Shown piece after piece: positions 14,822 through 21,071 of a stretch of DNA of 21,071 bases. Position 1 is the stretch's first letter; the number at the start of each line of letters is the position of its first letter. The notes below the pieces were generated by a model that saw only the letters and a program-made list of their open reading frames with translations, did not search any database and had not been told where the DNA came from. This DNA comes from a virus. The stretch lies in IMG/VR virus record IMGVR_UViG_3300027965_000205, positions 1 through 21,071 of that record. One strand, written 5' to 3'. The position numbers were made by a program, and so were the translations under genes.

Positions 14822-16309
14822 TCAACCATTCGCGATATTGCTGATCACGCCCATGGCGAAAGGAGCGTAAACCGCCAGCACCTCTTCGGCGTAAACGCCA
14901 AACTCGTAGGATCGGGTCTTGAGCGGCCAATCGGTGCGATAATAGTCGCGACGGGTCTTGACTTCGGCGACATTCGGCACGTTGGAGGACTGATATTGCG
15001 CCGGCAGATTCTCCGACCAGCCGATGATCGTGCCGGGTGGCACGAACGGATGGATCTTGACCGGGATCTTGTAACCACCGTCGAGCGCGAACGGATTGTA
15101 GTAGTATTCGACGACGCCGTTGGCCACGATCGCGAACGGATCCTTGCCGTCGGTGTTGAACCGCAGCAGCGGCGCCGATGCGCTCGACAGGACCTTCGAC
15201 GTGATGTTCCGCTGCTCTTGACTATTGACATAGAGCACCGTCGGGCTGACCTCGAACAGGTCCCACATTTTCTGCAACATCAGATCGATCTCGTTGACCG
15301 AGCCGCGGCCGGACGCCGAGAGCGCAGTGCCGGCTCCTGCCGTGCCGGTCGCGAGATAGTTCACATAGGCGCCGGACCCGGCCTTGAGCGCCGAGGTCAA
15401 GAGACCGTCGAAAGCCAGGCCCGGATTGGCGGAGTAATCAGCAGCAATCGCCGACGCGGCCTGGGTCGAGCTCGAGAGCGGCGCGGAGAATGCGGCGCTG
15501 CTGATCGTGGTGATCGCCTGCAGCTTCTCCGATCCGACGGCGCCCACGAACCAGGCATAACCGACCGCACCGGCGACCGGCGCCACCGAGGCGAACAGGG
15601 TCTGGCCGAGCGTGACGGCCTGGGTCGCATTGGCGGATGGCGCGGACGCGCCGCCATTCACGGTGAAGGTCGCGCCGTCCGCCCCGGTCACCGACTTGGT
15701 AGTAGCGATACCGCCCGAGACGCTGGAGTTGCGATAGCCTTCATAGGTGAGCGCCACGACGATCACCGAGTAGGTCGCGGCCGGCAGCGTCGCGCCCGAG
15801 CCGCTCGCAGACAAGCTCGGCGCCGGCGCGGTGCCGAGCTGAAGCGATCCATTGCCGCCAAGCAACGCGTTCTCTTCCTTCAACATCATCTTCTGCAAGA
15901 GACGCATCGTGGCGGTCGCCTGGACATCCTCGAAGCCCTGCGCCGACGACACCGCTTCGAAGGTCACCGAATCCTCTTCGCCGATGGTGGCGTAGCTCGC
16001 CGACCGCGTGGAGGTGCTGTAGCTCATGCGGCCGGAGCGCTGGCCTTCCGGCACCCATCCGATCGCGTCCCAGCCGGAGCCGATGATCGCGTTCACCTGC
16101 CGCCAGTTTGTCGCCGTGCCGGTGCCTCCGCCGACGCGGGGCAGCACGTTGCGGATCGGCGTCGCGGCGGGATAGAGATTCTTCGCCGAGGGCTGCAGGT
16201 CGTAGGCGAGCAGGCCGCTCGCGGTCGTGATGGTCTTGGCGAGCGTCTCGCCGCTGGCCAGCGACTCCTTGATCAGCGCCAGCGTGTCGTCGGTCACATT
16301 TCCATTCAT
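14822..16309 (-). CDS. major capsid protein with probable Ig-like insertion
   Basis: A 495-aa HK97-fold-like major capsid protein. Residues 1-150 are the N-terminal part with the E-loop region and helix (VQATATMRLLQKMMLKEENALLG as positions 129-151). Residues about 155-285 differ in style: low-complexity, Ser/Ala/Gly-rich and beta-patterned (LPAATYSVIVVALTYEGY, then VAPVAGAVGYAWFVGAVG), like an Ig or fibronectin III fold. Residues 290-495 return to capsid-like sequence (NEIDLMLQKMWDLFEVSPTV, then AEVKTRRDYYRTDWPLKTRS). ATG 16309 has GGAG upstream; the frame is open 15 more codons but without a ribosome site. It follows the protease gene, the usual order. Confidence 0.88.
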   Translation of the reverse strand: MNGNVTDDTLALIKESLASGETLAKTITTASGLLAYDLQPSAKNLYPAATPIRNVLPRVGGGTGTATNWRQVNAIIGSGWDAIGWVPEGQRSGRMSYSTSTRSASYATIGEEDSVTFEAVSSAQGFEDVQATATMRLLQKMMLKEENALLGGNGSLQLGTAPAPSLSASGSGATLPAATYSVIVVALTYEGYRNSSVSGGIATTKSVTGADGATFTVNGGASAPSANATQAVTLGQTLFASVAPVAGAVGYAWFVGAVGSEKLQAITTISSAAFSAPLSSSTQAASAIAADYSANPGLAFDGLLTSALKAGSGAYVNYLATGTAGAGTALSASGRGSVNEIDLMLQKMWDLFEVSPTVLYVNSQEQRNITSKVLSSASAPLLRFNTDGKDPFAIVANGVVEYYYNPFALDGGYKIPVKIHPFVPPGTIIGWSENLPAQYQSSNVPNVAEVKTRRDYYRTDWPLKTRSYEFGVYAEEVLAVYAPFAMGVISNIANG

Positions 16310-16356
16310 GCGAATAGCTCCATCATGTCCTTGCCCAAGGGCGCGAGGGGACATTG

Positions 16357-16382
16357 CCGGCGCGAGGGGCGAGCCGCGCCGG
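16357..16382. repeat. GC-rich hairpin between protease and capsid
   Basis: An eight-base perfect stem (CCGGCGCG at 16357-16364, CGCGCCGG at 16375-16382) with a ten-base loop lies in the 120-base gap before the capsid gene. It has no U-tract. It may be an RNA processing or stability element that sets high capsid expression. Confidence 0.45.
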
Positions 16383-16407
16383 GATTTCTCGTTCAGTGAT
16401 GTCGAAA

Positions 16408-16424
16408 GGGGCGGCCCGCGCCCC
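16408..16424 (-). terminator. weak terminator-like hairpin after the protease gene
   Basis: On the minus strand GGGGCG, a five-base loop and CGCCCC are followed by TTTCGAC, five bases after the protease stop. The U-run is short, so it would be at most a leaky terminator or an RNA end-stabilising hairpin. Confidence 0.35.
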
Positions 16425-16429
16425 GCGCG

Positions 16430-17293
16430 TCAGCGGTTGGCGATCTTCTCGATCTGCGCCAGGCTCAGCGGACGGCGCAGTGCTCGTTTGGTAAGCTCGA
16501 TCGGGTCGTTGGTCGGAGTTTCGCGGGCAAATGCAGCGGAACGCGAATCCGCCGCCTTGTCGATGGGCGCCACGCGGAGCGCGGCACGCCGTTCCGCCGG
16601 CTTGGCGGCGAGCGTCTTCACCAGAAGGTCGCGCTCGGCTTCGAGCTCGGCGATTCGCGACCTCGCGGCGCCGAGCTCGCCCGCAAGCTTGGCGAGGTCG
16701 CGCGGGCGATGCGTCTTATCCGTATCATCCAGTCCGTCATCGGCCTGGTCGTCGTCATCGTCATCGTCGCTGCAAGCCGCTCCGAGCGCCGCGGCGCGAT
16801 CATGGATCTCCTGAATCAGCGCCAGATCGGCTTGCGAGTTGCGCGCGCCGAGCTTCTCGAGATCCTTGCACTCATTGGATTTGTACATGGTGAACACCGC
16901 CTCCGGATTGGCTGGACGATCGACCAGGCTGATCTCGCTCAGCCTCAGGCCGGTGATGACGTGCTTCTCCGTGTCGTCGCGCTGCGTCACGCGACCGCCG
17001 ATCGAGAAGCCTTTGTAAACGCCCTGGATCACTTTCTCCCAAGCCGTCGGGTCGACGATCTTGGCGCCGAGGAAGAGACCCTTGCCGTCGATCTGCGCCT
17101 CGGTTGCGACGCCGACCGCCGAGGGCTGGTGCATCTCGCGGATATTGGCGAAGCGCATATAGTCCGGCAGCGCCGCCTCCAAAGCCTCGCGCTTCACGAT
17201 CTCGCCCTGGCTGTCGAGCGCTTCGGTGGAGGCATAGCCGAACACGAGCTGCTCGGCCTCGTCGATCTTGGTGATTTCGGCATAGAGCCGCAT
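16430..17293 (-). CDS. HK97-type prohead protease with acidic, coiled-coil tail
   Basis: A 287-aa prohead maturation protease (S78-like). Candidate catalytic residues are His55 (REMHQPSAVG) and Ser97 (YKGFSIGGRV), with Glu120 nearby (GLRLSEISLVDRPANPEAVF, a common family motif). Beyond residue 140 a C-terminal extension has seven aspartates (176-182) and a coiled-coil-prone helix (about 198-225, GELGAARSRIAELEAERDLL). This could act as the scaffold, as no separate scaffold gene is visible. ATG 17293 has AGGAG upstream and lies four bases after the portal stop. Upstream in-frame starts fall inside the portal gene. Confidence 0.9.
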   Translation of the reverse strand: MRLYAEITKIDEAEQLVFGYASTEALDSQGEIVKREALEAALPDYMRFANIREMHQPSAVGVATEAQIDGKGLFLGAKIVDPTAWEKVIQGVYKGFSIGGRVTQRDDTEKHVITGLRLSEISLVDRPANPEAVFTMYKSNECKDLEKLGARNSQADLALIQEIHDRAAALGAACSDDDDDDDQADDGLDDTDKTHRPRDLAKLAGELGAARSRIAELEAERDLLVKTLAAKPAERRAALRVAPIDKAADSRSAAFARETPTNDPIELTKRALRRPLSLAQIEKIANR

Positions 17294-17297
17294 CGCG

Positions 17298-18656
17298 TCA
17301 CTCCTGTTGGGATGGTTGCTGCGCGGCACCGGAGAGCACGCTCGAAAGCGTCACTGCGCCGGCGCCGGTGTAGATGAGCGGCGTGTCGCCGCCTTCGATC
17401 GGATCGAGCCCGGATTCCGCCCGCGCCTCGTTGATCGTCTTGAGGCCCGCGCGCAGCTTCATGTCCGTAAGCTGCGCCTGCTTCAGCGGATCGACCGCTT
17501 CCTCGTCGGCCCATTCGAATTCGAGATCGTCCCAGCCGAAATCCTCTTCGATGACCCGATCGATCAAATCCTTGACCCAAAGCATGATCGGACCGAGGCC
17601 CTCCGAGAGCGCCATCTCCTGCGCATTGTCAGCGGTCGCGCGGTTCATCTGCCGGGTGAAGGGCGCGGCCGAGGCGGAGAAGGCATAGCAAACGACCCGC
17701 GCCAGCCATTCGTCGAAATCATCCTTGAGCGGCGCATCGCGCGTCGCCTGATAGCGGAAATCGGACGGCACGAAGCGCGCATGGCGCCGCTCAGCGATGT
17801 TGCCCGCCATGATCGTGTCCCAATATTCCTGGAACTCGCGGATTTGCTCCATCGTCCAGCCCTGGGGCACGCCGACCAGCGCCTCCGGCATATTGCCCTC
17901 GGTGAAATACTGGAGCTGGACCTGCTGGCGACGGAGCGCGATGTTGACGGTGGTGACGATCTGCTCGACCGGCGAGAAGCCGTAGACCTTGGCCGTACGC
18001 GGATTGCGCGGCAGGTAGAGGAGCTCGTCGCGCGAGAAGTCCGCCTTGGGCACGCCGTGCAGAATCTGTTGATAGGCGGGATCCGGCGGCTCGGGCGCGC
18101 GGCCCTGATCGTCGATCAGCACTTTGATCGTCGCGCCGTCGACAGGCTCCAGCGCGATGAGCGCGCCGCCGGCATTGCGCGCCCGATAGAGCGTCGGCGC
18201 ATCGATGACGAAGAGGTCCTCGAGCAGCATGCGGAGCCAAGGACCCCAACGATGCACCCCGTCCGGCTTGCGGAAGAAAGTCTTCAGAGCCTTGATCCGC
18301 GGATCCGCATTTCCCGGCGACAAGCTGGCCGGCACTTCGCCCTGCGCGGGCTTCGGCCGGATGTTCCAGCGCAGCCGCTCGACCTGGTCCTTGCGCGTCT
18401 CGATGACGAGCCGCAGCAGATCCCAGCTGTCGGCCAGCGCCCGCATCTGCGCGAAGGAGATCCCCTCCTCGCCGCGCGGCCGGAACTGGATGTTGAGCCC
18501 GGTGAGATAATCGAACTGACGCGGTTCGGGCAGCGCCGGCGTCACGGGCTCGATCGGCTGCAGCGGGCCGAACCAATTGTCGGGCGCCACGCCGCGGATT
18601 GCGTAGCGCATGCCGGCGGCGAGGCGGCCGAAAAAGCCGGGCTCCAGCGGTGTCAT
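17298..18656 (-). CDS. portal protein
   Basis: A 452-aa portal protein, the dodecameric ring through which DNA enters and leaves the head. Recognisable signs are an N-terminal region ending VIETRKDQVERLRWNIRPK, the stem/wing segment with LLEDLFVIDAPTLYRARN and the YGFSPVEQIVTTVNIALRRQ helix. It also has YFTEGNMPEALV, the FTRQMNRATADNAQE motif typical of phage portals, and a Gln-rich tail. Start 18656 (MTPLE) avoids overlap with the upstream gene; an ATG at 18677 would overlap it by 14 bases and lacks a ribosome site. The stop overlaps nothing and the protease follows. Confidence 0.93.
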   Translation of the reverse strand: MTPLEPGFFGRLAAGMRYAIRGVAPDNWFGPLQPIEPVTPALPEPRQFDYLTGLNIQFRPRGEEGISFAQMRALADSWDLLRLVIETRKDQVERLRWNIRPKPAQGEVPASLSPGNADPRIKALKTFFRKPDGVHRWGPWLRMLLEDLFVIDAPTLYRARNAGGALIALEPVDGATIKVLIDDQGRAPEPPDPAYQQILHGVPKADFSRDELLYLPRNPRTAKVYGFSPVEQIVTTVNIALRRQQVQLQYFTEGNMPEALVGVPQGWTMEQIREFQEYWDTIMAGNIAERRHARFVPSDFRYQATRDAPLKDDFDEWLARVVCYAFSASAAPFTRQMNRATADNAQEMALSEGLGPIMLWVKDLIDRVIEEDFGWDDLEFEWADEEAVDPLKQAQLTDMKLRAGLKTINEARAESGLDPIEGGDTPLIYTGAGAVTLSSVLSGAAQQPSQQE

Positions 18657-18663
18657 TCGTCCG

Positions 18664-19167
18664 TCAGACGGAGGCATTTGGCAAGCTCGTCGCGTTGAAG
18701 AAGGAATGGATCTCGATCGTGCGGCCCGCCGCTGTTTGGCAGGTAAAGCCCAGAAGGTACCGGCCGGGCGGCGGTCGCCCGATCGCCTGCACCGCGACCG
18801 TGCCGATCAGCGCGGCGGTACCGTCGATCGCGCTCGCATAGTTCGTCTGGCCCGCCTCGACCGGATAGAAGAGGAGCGCGAGGCTCGCGGCGACCAGCGT
18901 GTCGCCCGGATCGAGCGCGGGGCCGAGATCGATGCCGAGAATCTCGTCGGCATCGATCGAAAGCGGCGGGAAATCGCGCCCGGCATAGCCCGAGAGATGG
19001 ATCGGCATCAGCGTGCGAAGCGGCGTCATGACAGGCGACCCCGAAGGCGGTGGAGGTGGTGGAGGCGGCGGCGGGCTGGTCGCGCCCGAGCCGGCGCCCA
19101 ATCCCGCGAGCAGCAGCGACTGCGCTCCGCCCGCGCCCAGCGCGTCGGTGACCGGCCACAACGCCAT
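18664..19167 (-). CDS. fibre-tail-adaptor-like protein with poly-proline linker
   Basis: A 167-aa protein. An N-terminal Ala/Gly-rich segment (1-30) is joined by ten prolines (32-41) to a beta-rich domain. The domain has the pattern DEILGIDLGPALDPGDTLV, then PPPGRYLLGFTCQTAAGRTI, which resembles Ig-like fibre-tail adaptor or decoration domains in phages. ATG 19167 has a strong AAGGAG eight bases upstream. It ends just before the portal start. No signal peptide is convincing. The adaptor role is inference from the fold pattern. Confidence 0.7.
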   Translation of the reverse strand: MALWPVTDALGAGGAQSLLLAGLGAGSGATSPPPPPPPPPPSGSPVMTPLRTLMPIHLSGYAGRDFPPLSIDADEILGIDLGPALDPGDTLVAASLALLFYPVEAGQTNYASAIDGTAALIGTVAVQAIGRPPPGRYLLGFTCQTAAGRTIEIHSFFNATSLPNASV

Positions 19168-19230
19168 GGTCCAGCTCCTTGATATTCAATGCTCTTTGCT
19201 TGCGAAGATCCTGGTTGAAATGGCCGGCCG

Positions 19231-19956
19231 CTAAGCCGCGCGCTTTCGGCTAGTCGGTGCGGTGGCGCTGTCCAGCGTGAAGCTCATTGCCGTCGTCGCG
19301 CCGTCGAGCTTGGTCGCGGTGATCGTCGTGCCGGACTGCGAGACGTTGGCGAGGATCGCCAGGATCGCATAGAGGAGCTGCGCGAGCGTCGCCGGTGTCC
19401 CGTTCGCGGCGTAGCTCTCGGCCAACGCATTCACCAGATTGCCCAGAGCGGCCCCCGGCGTTCCCCCGGTCGTGTGCCCCGAAAGCGCGACATCGAGCAG
19501 CGACGCGAGATTGTTTGCGCTGACCGCGCCGCTTGCGTCGGTCGCGAGCCTGTTGGCGGGGTTGCCGAGCACATAGGCGGCCGGATCCTTGCCGCTCTCA
19601 TACGCGCCCACGGTGATGCCACCCGCCCCGTCGATCGCGAGTCCGGCAAAATTCGCTGGCAGCGCCGCATAGGGACTCATCGCGACGACCTGGCAATCGA
19701 CATCGGCCGGATCGCCGCCGGTCGCCGTCGCATGCAGCAGCAGCGGCCCGTTGGTCCCGGTGTCGGCCGCGGTCGGTGTCAGCTTGTACCAGCCATTGCC
19801 GATCTCCGCGACGGTTCCCGCCGGCGCTGCAAAGGCGGCCCCGTTCTTCGAGACCGTCACTGTCGGCACGGCACCGGTGAGTCCGGTGATGTGATCCGTC
19901 GATTGCACGATCAAGAACGGAATCGGCCGCGTGTCGGCATTGAGAATGAGCTGCAT
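19231..19956 (-). CDS. phage surface/fibre-like protein
   Basis: A 241-aa protein. Residues 1-95 form a beta-rich domain (VPTVTVSKNGAAFAAPAGTV, then IGNGWYKLTPTAADTGTNGP) found at the N-terminus of many phage baseplate or fibre proteins. The middle is an Ala/Gly-rich helix-forming region (NNLASLLDVALSGHTTGG, LLYAILAILANV). The end (ATKLDGATTAMSFTLDSATA) is a common phage C-terminal beta strand motif. ATG 19956 has GGAG nine bases upstream. Position upstream of the portal is unusual for a tail fibre, so it may decorate the head or be a fibre module moved within the genome. Confidence 0.75.
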   Translation of the reverse strand: MQLILNADTRPIPFLIVQSTDHITGLTGAVPTVTVSKNGAAFAAPAGTVAEIGNGWYKLTPTAADTGTNGPLLLHATATGGDPADVDCQVVAMSPYAALPANFAGLAIDGAGGITVGAYESGKDPAAYVLGNPANRLATDASGAVSANNLASLLDVALSGHTTGGTPGAALGNLVNALAESYAANGTPATLAQLLYAILAILANVSQSGTTITATKLDGATTAMSFTLDSATAPTSRKRAA

Positions 19957-19983
19957 GAAATTCGTCTCCGGGATTCCTCACAT

Positions 19984-20056
19984 GAAGGCACGAAGGATCT
20001 CACCCATCATCCCGCGAAGGCGGGGATGATGAATTGATCGAGCCGTTCGTGCCTTC
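19984..20056. repeat. nested inverted repeat (REP-like)
   Basis: The 113-base gap holds a nested palindrome. Outer arms are gaaggcacgaa (19984-19994) and ttcgtgccttc (20046-20056), perfect over 11 bases. Inner arms are catcatcccgc (20005-20015) and gcggggatgatg (20020-20031), with one extra base, around a GAAG loop. Sequences of the type CATCCCCGCCTTCGCGGGATG and TTCGTGCCTTCGTGG are widespread intergenic repeats in alphaproteobacteria. No U-tract follows. Confidence 0.65.
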
Positions 20057-20069
20057 GTGGTGAAAGGCT

Positions 20070-21071
20070 TCAGTTCGAATGCCGCGATCCGGCTCTCAGG
20101 CCGGGCTCGCTGCGGCGGCGGAAGAGAGGCAGATAGTTGGACGGGTTGTCGTTCGCGACCAGTGCATTCTGGTTGTTGATGACGCCGTCGCTGGCGGTCC
20201 GCGTGATGAAGTTGAAGCCCGACTGCGGCGTAGGCGACCAGCTGTCGTCACCGGCGGACGGCGTGTTCATCGTCATGGTGCCGTTGTTGCCGCCCCACAT
20301 CGCCCAGAGCTGGCGCCCGCTGCCGTTCGGATTGATGCCGGCCTGCATCGCGTACATGAGGAGCGGCGTCCAGGAGAGCCGGCACCAATAGAAGGACGGC
20401 GTCGCGCTCTGACAGGCGGAGGTCGCGGTGCTGTTGTTGATAAAAGCGACGATCGCCGGATTGTCCCAGCCATTGGTGAACATGGTCTCGCTGCCGCTGC
20501 CCGGTATCGTGCCGAGCGTGCGGTTCAGCTGCCACGAAAGGCCGCTGCCCGAGACGATTTTGACGCCGCCCGGCACGCTGATGCCGTAGACATAATCGCC
20601 GATCGCGACGCTGCCCGACGCGACGGAGCCCAAGGTAAGCGTCGAGCCCGAGATCACGGCGCCGTTCAGCACCGATTTCGGATTCTCGCCCATATAGACC
20701 CATTGGTTATTGCCCGAGCCGTTCACCTCCGTGTTCTCGACGCCGTAGGAGATCACCGGCACGGGCGTGCCGCAGGCCGCGAGCGCGGAATAGAAAGCGG
20801 CCCATTCCGATCCGGTGTTCTGCGAATTGAATTCCGAGCCGGCGCCATACATCGCGTTGTTCGGGTTCCAGCCCTGCATCACGCCGACCGCGCTGAGCCC
20901 GCACAAGCCCGAGAGATGGTCCTGCGCCATCGCGTAATCGAGATGCGACTGGCCGCCATTGATCAGCGTCACGCCGCCCGGGTGGGCATTGATCAGGTCG
21001 AAGAGCGCCCACTCGGCATTGCCGTAATTGCCCTTGCCGGCCGCCGTCGTGATGGCGCCGGTGAGCCCCGT
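20070..21071 (-). CDS. unrecognised protein, partial (continues past the window)
   Basis: The frame is open to the window edge, giving 333 visible residues; an internal GTG at 20972 is not the real start. The visible part starts TGLTGAITTAAGKGNYGN and is rich in Gly, Asn, Ser and Trp, as in extracellular or virion-surface proteins. Residues about 134-190 carry a small beta module (VISGSTLTLGSVASGSVAIG, then VYGISVPGG) that recurs in phage tail and surface proteins. Four cysteines (GLCG, AACG, SACQ, WCRL) could form disulfides. No enzyme motif is recognised. It precedes two fibre-like genes and the portal, so it may be a host-binding or head-surface protein. The terminase expected before the portal must lie beyond it or elsewhere. 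Confidence 0.7.
   Translation of the reverse strand, partial: TGLTGAITTAAGKGNYGNAEWALFDLINAHPGGVTLINGGQSHLDYAMAQDHLSGLCGLSAVGVMQGWNPNNAMYGAGSEFNSQNTGSEWAAFYSALAACGTPVPVISYGVENTEVNGSGNNQWVYMGENPKSVLNGAVISGSTLTLGSVASGSVAIGDYVYGISVPGGVKIVSGSGLSWQLNRTLGTIPGSGSETMFTNGWDNPAIVAFINNSTATSACQSATPSFYWCRLSWTPLLMYAMQAGINPNGSGRQLWAMWGGNNGTMTMNTPSAGDDSWSPTPQSGFNFITRTASDGVINNQNALVANDNPSNYLPLFRRRSEPGLRAGSRHSN

Noticed and set aside
14651-16399. A 582-codon plus-strand open frame
   Set aside because: It is antisense to the major capsid gene with typical shadow composition.
17307-18698. A 463-codon plus-strand open frame
   Set aside because: It is antisense to the portal gene and encodes no recognisable motif.
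19058-19087. Proline codon run as a microsatellite or frameshift site
   Set aside because: Codons vary (CCG, CCT, CCA), the frame stays open on both sides, and proline linkers are common in such proteins.
1-21071. CRISPR arrays, tRNA genes, insertion sequences or attachment sites
   Set aside because: No regularly spaced repeats, cloverleaf-like tracts, transposase motifs or integrase were seen on reading the window by eye.

Overview
The window is a high-GC stretch of a tailed-phage (siphovirus-type) late operon, most likely an alphaproteobacterial prophage. Every gene I accept lies on the minus strand, so the operon reads from position 21071 down to 1. The host guess (an alphaproteobacterium, perhaps Rhizobiales) rests on the gene families, the GC content and two intergenic palindromic elements that look like host dispersed repeats. 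No integrase, terminase, repressor or attachment site is visible, so both ends of the element lie outside the window.

Layout in transcription order. (1) 21071-18664: three accessory genes upstream of the portal. These are a partial unrecognised protein cut by the window edge, a 241-aa protein with a phage surface/fibre-like domain, and a 167-aa protein with a ten-proline linker and a fibre-tail-adaptor-like domain. (2) 18656-14822: the head module, with portal, HK97-type prohead protease with a possible scaffold tail, and a major capsid protein carrying a probable Ig-like insertion. Stable hairpins follow the protease and capsid genes. (3) 14773-11647: connector and tail module, with a small 61-aa protein, head-tail connector, HK97-gp10-like stopper, DUF3168 tail terminator, a 57-aa protein, the major tail protein, and a tail assembly chaperone whose second half is in the -1 frame. 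(4) 11654-9356: an insertion between chaperone and tape measure. It holds a lipoprotein, a protein with a polymorphic-toxin-style linker and a PD-(D/E)XK nuclease-like C-terminus, and an unrecognised low-GC gene in the position of an immunity gene. (5) 9283-2000: tail tip module, with a short tape measure, DUF2460 distal tail protein, DUF2163/BR0599 hub with four conserved cysteines, a 95-aa protein, NlpC/P60 peptidase, and a 1231-aa central tail protein with about four fibronectin III-like domains. (6) 2003-1: a DUF4376 protein and a lysis-like block of holin-like protein, an envelope protein with an internal lipobox, and a SleB-type wall hydrolase broken by a one-base frameshift.

The order portal-protease-capsid-connector-stopper-terminator-tube-chaperone-tape measure-DUF2460-DUF2163-NlpC-megatron matches the Rhodobacter gene transfer agent core (g3 to g15), with extra genes added. 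Six ATGA start/stop overlaps and two TGA-C-ATG junctions point to one translationally coupled operon. The most interesting part is the nuclease-toxin-like cassette wedged between chaperone and tape measure. The broken endolysin and the host-type repeats suggest that the prophage may be decaying or domesticated.
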